A DNA stretch of 64,000 bases, taken from Desertimonas sp963786985. Lineage in GTDB: Bacteria > Actinomycetota > Acidimicrobiia > Acidimicrobiales > Ilumatobacteraceae. Positions 18,275 to 29,090 of the stretch are shown here, piece after piece. The stretch is taken from positions 1-64,000 of the forward strand of contig CAWBBL010000029.1 in the NCBI GenBank assembly GCA_963786985.1, read 5' to 3'. Position 1 is the first letter of the stretch; each line of letters begins with the position of its first letter. A model generated the notes under the pieces. The model was not told where the DNA came from, ran no database searches, and saw only the letters and a list, made by a program, of their open reading frames with translations. A program made the position numbers and the translations under genes.

Positions 18275-19264
18275 TCAGGTCGGGTCGGCGGGGTCGGTGA
18301 GGGCGAGCAACGCCTCCGCCGCGGCCGCGGCGGTCATCGTTCCGTCGCGCACCGCCATCTCGATCTCGGCGGTCTGGCGGCGGACGGCTGGGACGGCGCG
18401 GAAGCGGGCCAGCAGATGGTCGTCGATCGTCGCCCACATCCATTGCACGTCCTGCTCGCGACGGTGCTCACTGAGTGACCCGTGGTGTTCGAGGTGCGCC
18501 CGATGGGCGGTGATCTGACGCCATACCTCGTCGAGGCCGTCGCCTTCGATCGCGCTGCACGTCAGCACCGGTGGACTCCAGCCCCCCGGTGAGGGGGCGA
18601 CGAGGTGCAGGGCGAGGCTCAGCTCGTTGGCAGCCGCGGCGGCCTCGCCGCGACGATCGCCGTCGGCCTTGTTGACGGCGATCACGTCGGCGAGCTCGAG
18701 GACGCCCTTCTTGATGCCTTGCAACGAGTCACCGGTGCGGGCGAGCGTCAACAAGAGGAACGTGTCGACCATCCCGGCCACGGCGGCCTCCGATTGCCCG
18801 ACACCGACGGTCTCCACGAACACCACGTCGAACCCCGCCGCCTCGACGACGACAATCGCCTGGCGCGTCGCCCGAGTCACACCACCGAGGCGGCCGGCAG
18901 TCGGCGATGGGCGGATGAACGCGCCGTCCGCCGTGCCCAGGCGGGCCATCCTCGTCTTGTCGCCGAGGATGCTGCCGCCCGAGCGCGACGACGACGGGTC
19001 GACGGCGAGCACGGCGACGCGGTGGCCGCTGTCGACCAGGCGCATCCCGACGGCGTCGATGAACGTCGACTTCCCCGCCCCCGGCACGCCACTGACGCCG
19101 ATGCGTTGAGCTGCGCCGGCGTGCGGGAGGAGGCGGGTGAGCAGCTCCTGGGCCCGGCGCTGGTGATCGGCGCGCGTCGACTCGACGAGGGTGATCGCCC
19201 GCCCGAGCATCGACCGGTCGCCGGCGAGCACACCATCGACAAGGCTGTCGAGATCGACGGCCAT
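18275..19264 (-). CDS. meaB: Methylmalonyl-CoA mutase-associated GTPase MeaB
   Basis: G-protein chaperone that protects and reloads adenosylcobalamin on methylmalonyl-CoA mutase. 329 aa. Walker A GVPGAGKST (about residues 58-66), AVDPSSSRSGGSILGDKTRM, VETVGVGQSEAAVAGMVD and the guanine-specificity motif NKAD. C-terminal dimerisation helices are present. It lies directly downstream of mutA-mutB on the same strand; a copy of dispersed repeat B fills the junction with mutB, so the gap is 51 bp instead of an overlap. Confidence 0.95.
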   Translation of the reverse strand: MAVDLDSLVDGVLAGDRSMLGRAITLVESTRADHQRRAQELLTRLLPHAGAAQRIGVSGVPGAGKSTFIDAVGMRLVDSGHRVAVLAVDPSSSRSGGSILGDKTRMARLGTADGAFIRPSPTAGRLGGVTRATRQAIVVVEAAGFDVVFVETVGVGQSEAAVAGMVDTFLLLTLARTGDSLQGIKKGVLELADVIAVNKADGDRRGEAAAAANELSLALHLVAPSPGGWSPPVLTCSAIEGDGLDEVWRQITAHRAHLEHHGSLSEHRREQDVQWMWATIDDHLLARFRAVPAVRRQTAEIEMAVRDGTMTAAAAAEALLALTDPADPT

Positions 19265-19274
19265 CGTCCTACGT

Positions 19275-19315
19275 GGAGCACCGATGCGAGCGAGCGAGCG
19301 CCAGCGAGCGAGCGG

Positions 19316-19345
<30 letters not shown>
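19275..19345. repeat. Dispersed repeat B, copy 1 (mutB-meaB junction)
   Basis: About 70 bp running from GGAGCACC through GCGAGCGAGCGAGCGCCAGC, GAGCGGTCACA and CGGCCTGCGTGGCCGGGGAAC. Read on the minus strand it encodes the last mutB residues FPGHAGRL. Copies at 29936 (diverged, inverted) and 58563. Confidence 0.8.
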
Positions 19346-21543
<2,198 letters not shown>

Positions 21544-21547
<4 letters not shown>

Positions 21548-23310
21548 TGGTGCACCGCCAAGTGGTCGAGCAGGTCGGCGAGGGCGTGACGGGCGTCGCC
21601 CGGCAGCTCGTCGGCGGAGTACACCCGCGTCGCCCCGGCGGTGGCGAGGGCATCGGCCAGCTCGTCGAGACGCCCTTGGTCGACATCGCCGCCGGAGCAG
21701 ACGCAGGCCACCGATGTGCCCGAGGCGGCGAACGCCTCGGCAACGGCTGCCGCGTCGACGGTCGGCGGGCCGCCGACGGAGTCGAGACCGGCAATCCCGA
21801 AGTAGGCGGCCGCCGCCGTGGCGCGACCAGCCGACGCGGCCGGTGAACCGAGCCGGGCGAGGAACACGGCTGGACGCCGGGCGCCCGTAGAGACTGCGGC
21901 GTCGACCCGCATGCGCAGCGTCTCGAAGCCACTTGCCCAGCGCGGCACCTGTTCTCCGGGCACCTCGGCGTCGGACACGGCGAGGCGGTCGAGGCCGGGG
22001 AACGCGCTGACGCCGACGATCGGGGCCCGCAGATGGTCGATGTCGGCGCGGCGGGCGGCCCGGGTCGCCGCGACCAGACCGTCGACCAACCCCGATTCGA
22101 CAGCACGGCGGAAACCGTCAGCCGACTCGATCTTCTGGAAGACGTCCCACGCCCGCTCGGCAAGGTGCTCGGTGAGGCGCTCCACGTACCACGACCCACC
22201 GGCCGCATCGATCACGCTGGTCACGTTCGACTCCAGGGCGAGCACCGCCTGGGTGTTGCGGGCGAGTCGTCGGGCACGCTCGCTGGGCGGCGCCGCCACG
22301 AACGTGTCGTGCGGGAGCACCGTGATGGCGTCGGCGCCGCCGACCGCGGCGGCGAAGCAGGCGACCGTCGACCGCACGATGTTCACGGCGGCGTCGTAGC
22401 GGGTCGTCATCGCCCGTGACGTGACGGCGTGCAGTGGTACCAGGGAGCCGGCCGTCGGGTGTCCGGCAACCTCGGCGACGCGAGCCAGTACCTGCCGGGC
22501 GGCGCGGAACTTGGCGATCGACGCGAACTGGTCGACGGTCGTGGCGAGACGCAGCTCCAGTCGGGCCATCGCCGCCTCGACGTCGAGTCCGCCCTCCGTG
22601 AGCGTGCGCCAGGTGGCGACGACACCGGCGAGGCCGATGCCGAGCTCTTCGGCGTCGGACGCCCCCGCATCATGGAAGCGAGTCGCATCGATCGTGGCGA
22701 CGCGCAGGTTGGGGTACTCGGCGACGAGTGGCCCAGCCTCGGCGACCAACGCGGTGAGGTCGGCCGCGAGCCGGTCGTCATCGCGTCTGACCGCCCAGTC
22801 GCCGAACGGATCGGCGCCCAGCGACCCGGCGAGCAACGCCGGGTCGACCGCCGCGCGCTCCCACAGCGGCCGCATGGCTCGGGCCGCTTCGACCCAGCGG
22901 TGTCCTCCGTCGAGGACGACCGGGGCGACGTCGAACAGGACGTCGTCGAGCACGCCGGCCAGCGATGCCGGGTCGACGGGGTCGTCGGCGCGCCACCGCA
23001 GCCAGACAGACGTGGCACCTCGTTCGAGCTCGGCGACCGCGGCACGCTGCCCCCACCGGACGTCGACGAGCTGACGAACGTCCCAGCCCTGGCGGGCGCC
23101 GTGCGCCGTTCGCCCGCGGACGAACGGGAACTGTCCGGGTAGACCGGCTGCCGGGACCTCGTCGGCCGCGGTGTACAACGGTTCGATCGTGATCCCGTCG
23201 TAGGTGGCGGTGCGCAGGCGGGTGATGTCGCCAACGAGCGTCAGCCAGTCGTCGACGGAAACCGGCGGAAACTCGGCGGCGAGCGGCAGGTACGCGTCGA
23301 CGTCAGCCAC
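21544..23310 (-). CDS. mutA: Methylmalonyl-CoA mutase small subunit
   Basis: Non-catalytic partner of MutB. 588 aa: mutase-type barrel (ITIEPLYTAADE, FPFVRGRTAHGARQGWDVRQLVD, NTQAVLALESNVTSVIDAAGGSWYVERLTEHLAERAW) with a C-terminal B12-like fold lacking the DxHxxG motif, as normal for the small subunit. First gene of mutA-mutB-meaB. GTG start at 23310 supported by TAGGCT ending 6 nt upstream (leaderless). No epimerase gene is nearby. Confidence 0.93.
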
Positions 23311-23316
23311 CGTCGC

Positions 23317-23322
23317 AGCCTA
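23317..23322 (-). promoter_or_regulatory. -10 box, leaderless promoter of mutA operon
   Basis: TAGGCT on the minus strand, 6 nt before the GTG at 23310. Confidence 0.5.
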
Positions 23323-23357
23323 CGAGGACTGGCCGGCTCGGCCCCGCGGGCGAGCGG

Positions 23358-23795
23358 TCAGCCGGTGCTGACGATCGCCGTGACCTCGCCGTCGGTGACC
23401 TCCACGTTCACCCGGTTGGGGCGCAGGTCCATCGTCATCGGCAATTCCTCTCCGTCGCGCTGCACCACGCGCAAGATCCAGCCGCAGGCCTCGGCGGCCT
23501 CCGTGGCCTCGTCCTCGGTGAGCCCGACGAGCAACTCGTCGGCGGTCTCTTCGGTGGGCTCCTCGGCGCATTCGCCGGGAGCGCTGCTCGGCGGCGCCGC
23601 CGACTCGGGGTCACTGGTCTCGGGCACGGTGGTCTCCGGTTCGGGTGCGGCGGGCGCGTCGGTCGTTGGGGCCGCATCGATGGACGGCGACTCCGTCGAG
23701 TCGACGGTTGCGTTGTCGTCGTCACCGCATGCCACCGCGGTGACGGCGAGGATGCCAGCCACGACGGCGGCAGTGAGGGGGCGTTGGAAGCTCAT
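23358..23795 (-). CDS. Lipoprotein with I78-type protease-inhibitor-like domain
   Basis: 145 aa. Type II signal peptide with lipobox ending at Cys23 (AVTAVAC-GDDDN), an Asp/Thr/Pro-rich tether (to about residue 80), then a compact C-terminal domain: LLVGLTEDEATEAAEACGW, RVVQRDGEELPMTMDLRPNRVNVEV and DGEVTAIVSTG. The RPNRVNVxVxDGxVTxV pattern is that of the I78/potato-inhibitor-I-like peptidase-inhibitor family. Probably an outer-surface lipoprotein; inhibition is inferred from the family. Follows mutA in the same direction but ends before it; divergent from the nucleotidase gene. Confidence 0.75.
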   Translation of the reverse strand: MSFQRPLTAAVVAGILAVTAVACGDDDNATVDSTESPSIDAAPTTDAPAAPEPETTVPETSDPESAAPPSSAPGECAEEPTEETADELLVGLTEDEATEAAEACGWILRVVQRDGEELPMTMDLRPNRVNVEVTDGEVTAIVSTG

Positions 23796-23868
23796 CGCCC
23801 TTTGACTCTTGCAGACTGGCTTTGGTTCCCGGGCGATTGTGTCGACCGGCCGTGGCAGGCTGTGGTCG

Positions 23869-24522
23869 ATGTCCGACCAGTTCGTGCTGGGAGTCGACCT
23901 CGACGGTGTCGTTGCCGACCACACTCGACGATTCCGCGAGATCGTCGCCGAGCTGCGCGGAGTCGATCCCGAGTCGTTCCCGATGGACCGCTCCTGGGAT
24001 TTCAGCGAGTGGGGGTTCGCCCCGGACGAGTACAACCGGCTGCACAAGCTCGCCGTCACCGAGTACGACATGATCCGCACGATGCCCGTCATCGAGGGTG
24101 CCGCCGACGCCTTGTGGCGGCTCTCCGACGCGGGCATCTGGCTGCGCATCATCACGCACCGGCTGTACGTCAACTGGGCGCACGAGCGGGCGGTGGGCGA
24201 CACCGCGGCGTGGCTCGACGAGCATCGCATCCCGTACCGCGACCTCTGCTTTCTCGGCGCCAAGCCGGAGGTCCAGGCCGACGCCTACATCGACGACGCG
24301 CCGCACAACGTCACCGCCCTGCGCGACCTGGGTAATACCGTCATCGTGTTCGATCAGCCCTACAACCGCCACCTCGTCGACGGACCGCGGGCGTTGAACT
24401 GGCAGGAAGCGGAATCCATCGTCGCCGATCTGGCGGCCGTCCACCTCGGCCAGGTCGCCGTGCAGCTGCCGGGCATCGACGCCGGCAGCGACCGCCTCGA
24501 GCAGCGGCGCAAGGCCGAGTAA
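23869..24522 (+). CDS. 5'-nucleotidase-like HAD hydrolase (NT5C family)
   Basis: 217 aa. HAD motif I DLDGVVADHT near the N-terminus, LWRLSDAGIWLRIITHRL (motif II region), CFLGAKPEVQADAYIDDAPHNV (motifs III/IV) and VIVFDQPYNRHL at the end, the arrangement of 5'(3')-deoxyribonucleotidases. Predicted to dephosphorylate nucleotides; the exact substrate is unknown. The ATG at 23869 is 7 nt after CAGGCT, a weak match to the leaderless pattern. Stand-alone gene. Confidence 0.8.
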   Translation: MSDQFVLGVDLDGVVADHTRRFREIVAELRGVDPESFPMDRSWDFSEWGFAPDEYNRLHKLAVTEYDMIRTMPVIEGAADALWRLSDAGIWLRIITHRLYVNWAHERAVGDTAAWLDEHRIPYRDLCFLGAKPEVQADAYIDDAPHNVTALRDLGNTVIVFDQPYNRHLVDGPRALNWQEAESIVADLAAVHLGQVAVQLPGIDAGSDRLEQRRKAE

Positions 24523-24604
24523 GGCTGGCGGGCGGCCCGCTCAACGTTGCGAACTCGTTGCAATTCGACGGCATCTCAATGACGGATGCCGCTACGATCT
24601 GCCC

Positions 24605-25138
24605 ATCACGTCGTCATCGACCCCCCTCGGAACGGCCGCGGTGTGTATCCTTCCCGCGTCGGGCGGCTCGTTCGGCATCGCCGTGGTCGTCGCCACCCTC
24701 GCCGTCGTCGGCGGATGCGCCGTCCTCGCCGTGCAGTGGCGATTGAGCGGCCGCCGTTCCGCCCCGATCCTGGTCCTTGCGGCGATCGCCGTGACGTCGT
24801 TGACGATGCTCCAGTCCGGCTCGGTGACGGCGACCGCGCCACCGAGTTCGGCTCCCGGCAGTACGTTCGAGCCGACCGCGACGTGCATCCCTCCGCCGTC
24901 TGCGGCCAGCCCGCTGACGCCGTCGAGTACGTCGAGTACGTCGAGCACGTCGAGCACGTCGACCACGACCTCGACGACCGCCCCGATCGTCACGTCGACG
25001 ACGACGTTCATCGATCCGGAGGTGCCGAGCGTCATCGACGTCGGGTCGACAACGACGAGCTCGACATCGACGACGTCGACGACCTCGACCTCATCGTCCA
25101 CGACGTCGACCTCCACGACGACAACACTGGCCCCGTAG
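24605..25138 (+). CDS. Two-TM protein with Ser/Thr-rich tail
   Basis: Two N-terminal helices (FGIAVVVATLAVVGGCAVLAV and APILVLAAIAVTSLTMLQSG), then a low-complexity Ser/Thr tail (STSSTSSTS..., TTSSTSTTSTTS) ending LAP. Function unknown. The start is uncertain: GTG at 24641 is conventional, but TACGAT at 24593-24598 lies 6 nt before an in-frame ATC at 24605, matching the leaderless spacing used elsewhere here. ATC would be a rare start. The tail DNA contains a 9-bp tandem repeat. Confidence 0.5.
   Translation: MTSSSTPLGTAAVCILPASGGSFGIAVVVATLAVVGGCAVLAVQWRLSGRRSAPILVLAAIAVTSLTMLQSGSVTATAPPSSAPGSTFEPTATCIPPPSAASPLTPSSTSSTSSTSSTSTTTSTTAPIVTSTTTFIDPEVPSVIDVGSTTTSSTSTTSTTSTSSSTTSTSTTTTLAP
24921..24965 (+). 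repeat. 9-bp tandem repeat
   Basis: About five copies of TCGAGYACG, coding the STSSTSSTS part of the Ser/Thr tail. Likely prone to slippage. Confidence 0.7.
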
Positions 25139-25141
25139 CGT
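25136..25141 (+). promoter_or_regulatory. -10 box, leaderless promoter of the aminotransferase
   Basis: TAGCGT ends 7 nt before the ATG at 25149. It overlaps the stop of the preceding gene. Confidence 0.5.
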
Positions 25142-25148
25142 TGGGACG

Positions 25149-26357
25149 ATGACCGCCGAGTCGGACATCGGACCGCCCACCTCGGCCGACCCGCTCACGC
25201 CCAAGCTGCGTGGTTTCGGCACGACGATCTTCGCCGAGATGTCGGCGTTGGCCGTCGCCACCAACTCGATCAACCTCGGGCAAGGGTTCCCCGACAGCGA
25301 TGGCCCGCCGGCGGTCCTCGACGCCGCCGTCGAGGCGATCCGCTCCGGACACAACCAGTATCCGCCCGGGCCGGGCACGCCCGAATTGCGCGCCGCCATC
25401 GCCCGCCACCAGCTGCGCTTCTACGGGCTCGAACACGACCCGGACGGCGAAGTTCTCGTCACGGCGGGTGCCACGGAGGGGCTCGCCGGCGCACTGCTCG
25501 GCATGCTCGACAATGGCGACGAGGTGATCGTCTTCGAGCCGATGTACGACAGTTACCAGGCGTGCATCGCCCTGGCCGGGGCCCGCGCCGTTCCCGTGCT
25601 GCTTCAGCCGAGCGGCGATCGCTACGGATTCGACACCGACGAACTCCGGGCTGCAGTCTCGCCGAGAACGCGGATGATTCTCCTCAACACACCGCACAAT
25701 CCGACGGGCAAGGTGTTCGACGCCGACGAACTGACGCTCATCGCCGACGTGGCGATCGAGCACGACCTGATTGTCGTGACCGACGAGGTCTACGAGCACC
25801 TCGTCTTCCCGGGTGCCGTGCACATCCCGATGGCGACGCTCCCGGGGATGGCCGAGCGAACGCTGACGATCTCCTCGGGCGGCAAGACGTTCAACACCAC
25901 CGGCTGGAAGGTCGGCTGGATGTGCGGGCCGCGACCGCTCGTGGCGGCCGCCCGGACCGCCAAACAGTTCCTCACGTACGTCAACGCCGGTCCGTTCCAG
26001 CCGGCGATCGCCGTTGGTCTCGACCTCGACGACGAGTTCTACGTGTCGGTTGCCGCTGACCTCACGACCAAACGGGATCACCTCGTCGCCGGCTTGCGCA
26101 ACGCCGGGTTCACCGCCTACGTCCCGGAGGCCACGTATTTCACCACCGTGGACATCCGCCCCGTCGACCCCGTCGGCGACGGCATGGCGTTCTGCCGGTC
26201 GCTTCCGGAACGATGTGGAGTCGTGGCGGTCCCCAACGAGGTGTTCTACGCCCGTCCGGAACACGGTCGCCACCTGGTGCGTTTCGCCTGCTGCAAGCGT
26301 CTCGACGTGCTCGACGAGGCGTCTCGACGACTGGAATCGATTGCGCGCTTTTCGTGA
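25149..26357 (+). CDS. Class I PLP-dependent aminotransferase (DapC/YbdL-like)
   Basis: 402 aa. Family motifs: SINLGQGFPDSDGPP, NQYPPGPGTPELRAAIARHQ, VTAGATEGLAGALLG, LNTPHNPTGKVF, VTDEVYEHLVFPG, the PLP-lysine motif SSGGKTFNTTGWKVGW and the C-terminal VRFACCK. This subgroup includes N-succinyldiaminopimelate aminotransferase, methionine/kynurenine transaminases and YbdL; actinobacterial homologues are commonly annotated DapC. Substrate not decidable here. Confidence 0.85.
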   Translation: MTAESDIGPPTSADPLTPKLRGFGTTIFAEMSALAVATNSINLGQGFPDSDGPPAVLDAAVEAIRSGHNQYPPGPGTPELRAAIARHQLRFYGLEHDPDGEVLVTAGATEGLAGALLGMLDNGDEVIVFEPMYDSYQACIALAGARAVPVLLQPSGDRYGFDTDELRAAVSPRTRMILLNTPHNPTGKVFDADELTLIADVAIEHDLIVVTDEVYEHLVFPGAVHIPMATLPGMAERTLTISSGGKTFNTTGWKVGWMCGPRPLVAAARTAKQFLTYVNAGPFQPAIAVGLDLDDEFYVSVAADLTTKRDHLVAGLRNAGFTAYVPEATYFTTVDIRPVDPVGDGMAFCRSLPERCGVVAVPNEVFYARPEHGRHLVRFACCKRLDVLDEASRRLESIARFS

Positions 26358-26418
26358 CGTAATTGTGACGGTTGTGTGCGCTAAGGTGGTGGGTGCTGAC
26401 TTGTCAGCCCACCCACAA

Positions 26419-26430
26419 GGAGGATCCTCC
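26419..26430 (+). promoter_or_regulatory. Ribosome binding site inside a perfect palindrome
   Basis: GGAGGATCCTCC is a 12-bp perfect palindrome; its left half is the Shine-Dalgarno (AAGGAGG) of the 43-aa lipoprotein gene and its right half could pair with it. Confidence 0.5.
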
Positions 26431-26432
26431 CG

Positions 26433-26564
26433 ATGAAGAAGCTTGCGACGATCGCAGCGGTCGCCACGCTCGCCCTGACGATGGCGGCCTGCGGCGACGA
26501 CGATGACGACGACGGCGGCGACGACGTCTCCGAAGTGACAGACGCTGTCGTTCCCGGTAGCTGA
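26433..26564 (+). CDS. 43-aa lipoprotein
   Basis: Starts MKKLATIAAVATLALTMAAC: a complete lipoprotein signal peptide with Cys at residue 20, followed only by an acidic 23-residue peptide (GDDDDDDGGDDVSEVTD...). A strong RBS lies 9 nt upstream and a terminator 32 bp downstream, so it looks like a real, separately transcribed gene. It resembles the N-terminus of the next gene and could be a truncated duplicate or a small surface lipopeptide. Function unknown. Confidence 0.65.
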   Translation: MKKLATIAAVATLALTMAACGDDDDDDGGDDVSEVTDAVVPGS

Positions 26565-26595
26565 GGAACTCACCAGCTCCCAGTTACGTCACAGC

Positions 26596-26645
26596 ACAAC
26601 GACCGGCGGTTGCGACTGCTCGCGCCGCCGGTCGTTGTCATTTTT
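26596..26645 (+). terminator. Rho-independent terminator
   Basis: ACAACGACCGGCGG pairs perfectly with CCGCCGGTCGTTGT across a 15-nt loop, followed by CATTTTT. The clearest intrinsic terminator in the window; it ends the small-lipoprotein transcript. Confidence 0.85.
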
Positions 26646-26669
26646 CATGTCCCCTGAGGAGCCCCCACC

Positions 26670-27194
26670 ATGAACAAGGTTCGCCTGATCGCCGCTTGTG
26701 CCGCGCTCACCCTGGTCGTCGCCGCGTGTGGCGACGACGACGACGATGCGTCCGATGACACGACGGCAGCGCCTGCCGCCACGGCGGCGTCGGCGGGAAC
26801 CGACGCTGCGCCGAGCGGAACCGACGTTGCGCCGAGCGGAACCGACGTTGCGGCAGGCGCCGGCGACCCCGAAGTCGCGGCCGATTGCCAGACGCTGTTC
26901 ACGTTCGCGACCGAGGACATGCAATCGTCCGAGGCGCTGTCCCTGCAGGTCGGCGAGGAGATCACGGACGAGCACCGTGAGCAAATGGACGAGTTGATCG
27001 GTCAGCTCGAGGGCCTCGACCTGCAGACCGACCAGGCGCAGGACGCCCGTGACCTGCTCATCGAGTTGGCCAACGAGTTCAGCGATGCCGACGAGGTCAC
27101 CGAGGACCTGGGGAGCGAGCAGTTCGAGGAGTTCCAGTCGTTCGCCACGACGTGCGCGCCGTACCTGTCGGCGACGGCGGCGACCGGCAACTGA
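26670..27194 (+). CDS. Lipoprotein of unknown function
   Basis: 174 aa. Lipobox at Cys20 (TLVVAAC-GDDDDD), an Ala/Thr/Ser tether with two exact copies of PSGTDVA, then a helical, acidic domain from about residue 68 (ADCQTLFTFATEDMQSSEAL... to SFATTCAPYL) with two Cys bracketing it, likely disulfide-bonded. RBS GAGGAG upstream of the ATG. No family recognised. Confidence 0.7.
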   Translation: MNKVRLIAACAALTLVVAACGDDDDDASDDTTAAPAATAASAGTDAAPSGTDVAPSGTDVAAGAGDPEVAADCQTLFTFATEDMQSSEALSLQVGEEITDEHREQMDELIGQLEGLDLQTDQAQDARDLLIELANEFSDADEVTEDLGSEQFEEFQSFATTCAPYLSATAATGN

Positions 27195-27236
27195 CCATCC
27201 GGACAATCCTCCCGGCCCCGTTGATCGGGTCATCGC

Positions 27237-27242
27237 TAGCCT
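27237..27242 (+). promoter_or_regulatory. -10 box, leaderless promoter of ABC exporter ATPase
   Basis: TAGCCT ends 7 nt before the ATG at 27250. Confidence 0.5.
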
Positions 27243-27249
27243 CGGACCG

Positions 27250-28212
27250 ATGTCCGCGGCCCGCCCACCCGATCACCGGGGCGATGGCGCCGAGCCGTTG
27301 ATCGTCGCCCGGGGTCTGGTCAAGCGCTTCGGCGAGCTCACCGCAGTCGACGGCATCGACGTCGACGTCCACCGCGGTGAAGCGTTCGGCTTCCTCGGAC
27401 CGAATGGCGCCGGCAAGTCGTCGACGATGCGGATGATCGGCTGCACGTCGCCGCTCACGTCGGGCACCTTGCGGGTGCTCGGGCTCGACCCCGCCACCGC
27501 CGGCCGGACGATTCGCGCCCGCCTCGGTGTCGTGCCCCAACAGGACCAGCTCGACGGCGAGTTGACGGTCGCCGAGAACCTCGTCATCTATGGCCGCTAC
27601 TTCGACATCCCGCGAGCCGAGTGCAAGCGGCGCGCGGCCGAGCTGCTCGAGTTCGTGCAGCTCGGCGAACGGGCGGACAGCAAAGTCGAGCCGCTTTCCG
27701 GCGGCATGAAGCGACGTCTCACGATCGCCCGCTCGCTGATCAACGAACCCGAGTTGTTGTTGCTCGACGAGCCGACGACCGGACTCGATCCGCAGGCCCG
27801 CCATGTGCTGTGGGATCGTTTGTACCGGCTCAAGCAGCAGGGTGTGACGCTCGTGTTGACGACCCACTACATGGACGAGGCCGAGCAGCTGTGCGACCGC
27901 CTCGTGGTGATGGACAAGGGAGCGATCGTGGCGATGGGCTCGCCACGACAGCTGATCGACGAGTACTCCACCCGTGAGGTGCTCGAACTGCGCTTCCCGG
28001 CGGGCACCAACGACACCCGTGCCGACGGGGTGACCGGGATCGGCGACCGCGTCGAGCTGCTCCCGGATCGCATCCTGATCTACGCCGACGACGGCGAGGT
28101 GGCCCTCAAGGAGGTGCACGGCCGGGGTGTCGAACCGGAGAGCGCCCTGGTCCGTCGCAGCAGCCTGGAAGACGTCTTCCTCCGGCTCACCGGCCGCACC
28201 CTCATCGACTGA
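27250..28212 (+). CDS. ABC-2 type exporter ATPase (DrrA/NodI-like)
   Basis: 320 aa. Walker A GPNGAGKSS, Q-loop VVPQQDQLD, signature LSGGMKRRL, Walker B LLLLDEPTTGLDPQ and the switch His in LTTHYMDEAEQL. The C-terminal regulatory part ends SSLEDVFLRLTGR, the usual DrrA-type tail. Powers export of a lipid, polyketide or drug-like compound with the two permeases at 29144 and 30015, from which it is separated by an unrelated truncated gene. Confidence 0.9.
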   Translation: MSAARPPDHRGDGAEPLIVARGLVKRFGELTAVDGIDVDVHRGEAFGFLGPNGAGKSSTMRMIGCTSPLTSGTLRVLGLDPATAGRTIRARLGVVPQQDQLDGELTVAENLVIYGRYFDIPRAECKRRAAELLEFVQLGERADSKVEPLSGGMKRRLTIARSLINEPELLLLDEPTTGLDPQARHVLWDRLYRLKQQGVTLVLTTHYMDEAEQLCDRLVVMDKGAIVAMGSPRQLIDEYSTREVLELRFPAGTNDTRADGVTGIGDRVELLPDRILIYADDGEVALKEVHGRGVEPESALVRRSSLEDVFLRLTGRTLID

Positions 28213-28286
28213 CCGCGACAACGAGACGCCATACTCGTCCCACCGACATTCCCTCCGCCGAGTCGATGATGCAGGAGAGGGAACAC

Positions 28287-29081
28287 ATGCGAGCGAACGA
28301 AGACGCACTCGCAGCAGAACTGCGGAGCCGTCACGGTGTCACGACCACGAAGCGCCTGGCGGCGCTGGGCATCACCAAGCGGTCAGTGGAAGCCCTCGTT
28401 CGACAGGGCCGCCTCGTCCGCTGGCGCAACGGTGTGCTGGTGAGTGCATCGTCGCCCGACAGCCTCCAACACCGAATGGCGATCGCCTGTGCCGTGACCG
28501 GCGGTGTGGTGATGTTCCCAACGGCCGGGGAGGTGTGGAACCTGCGCAAGACGCCTCGCGTACCCGAGGTCCACGTGTGCATCGACGTGAGCAGACGCAT
28601 CGTCGAGCCACCCGGTGTGCGGGTGCATCGCGCTCGGCATCTGCCCGACGCGCACGTCGTACGGCGCGCGGACGGCGTCAACGTGACATCGCCGCCACGA
28701 ACAGCAGTCGACGCATCCACGATGCTCGGTCGCGACGACCTGGAGTCACTCATCGAGAACGGCATTGATCGCGGCTACTTCACGCTGGCGACCGTGCGGC
28801 ACGTGGCGACGGCGGCAGGCGGCAGAGGTCGCCCCGGCGGCGCCCGTCTGAGCGCCGTGTTGGCAGCCCGAGATCCGGTCCGACGTCCGGTGAGATCCGA
28901 CTACGAACTGCGCCTCGAACGAGCGATGCGTCGGCGGGGCTTTCCACCGCTCGTCCGGGAACATCGCCTCGAGCTGTCGTCGGGCGAAGTGATCCACCCT
29001 GATCTCGGTGTGCCGGACCATGGCTTCTTCATCGTATGGCAGCGCGTTCTGAGGAGTGTCGTGCACCTAGATGGTGCTTGA
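28287..29081 (+). CDS. AbiEi-HTH/DUF559-like protein, C-terminally truncated
   Basis: 264 aa from the ATG at 28287 (RBS GGAGAGGG, 5-nt spacing). The N-terminal winged-helix resembles AbiEi-type antitoxins (HGVTTTKRLAALGITKRSVEALVRQG...). The C-terminal part begins a DUF559/very-short-patch-repair-like PD-(D/E)XK nuclease (SDYELRLERAMRRRGF, HRLELSSGEVIHPDLGVPDHGFFI) but stops just after the first acidic motif. The last 10 residues come from a 41-bp inverted repeat at 29050, so the catalytic core is lost. Probably inactive as a nuclease. It interrupts an ABC exporter operon. Confidence 0.65.
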   Translation: MRANEDALAAELRSRHGVTTTKRLAALGITKRSVEALVRQGRLVRWRNGVLVSASSPDSLQHRMAIACAVTGGVVMFPTAGEVWNLRKTPRVPEVHVCIDVSRRIVEPPGVRVHRARHLPDAHVVRRADGVNVTSPPRTAVDASTMLGRDDLESLIENGIDRGYFTLATVRHVATAAGGRGRPGGARLSAVLAARDPVRRPVRSDYELRLERAMRRRGFPPLVREHRLELSSGEVIHPDLGVPDHGFFIVWQRVLRSVVHLDGA

Positions 29082-29090
29082 CACTCCTCA
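29050..29090. repeat. 41-bp imperfect palindrome at the truncation point
   Basis: TGAGGAGTGTCGTGCACC pairs with GGTGCTTGACACTCCTCA (16 of 18) around TAGAT. It supplies the stop of the truncated gene and may also act as a terminator. Looks like an inserted palindromic element; no second copy in the window. Confidence 0.65.

Noticed and set aside
23311..23357. Cobalamin riboswitch upstream of mutA
   Set aside because: The gap is under 50 bp, far too short, lacks a B12-box-like sequence, and the transcript appears leaderless.
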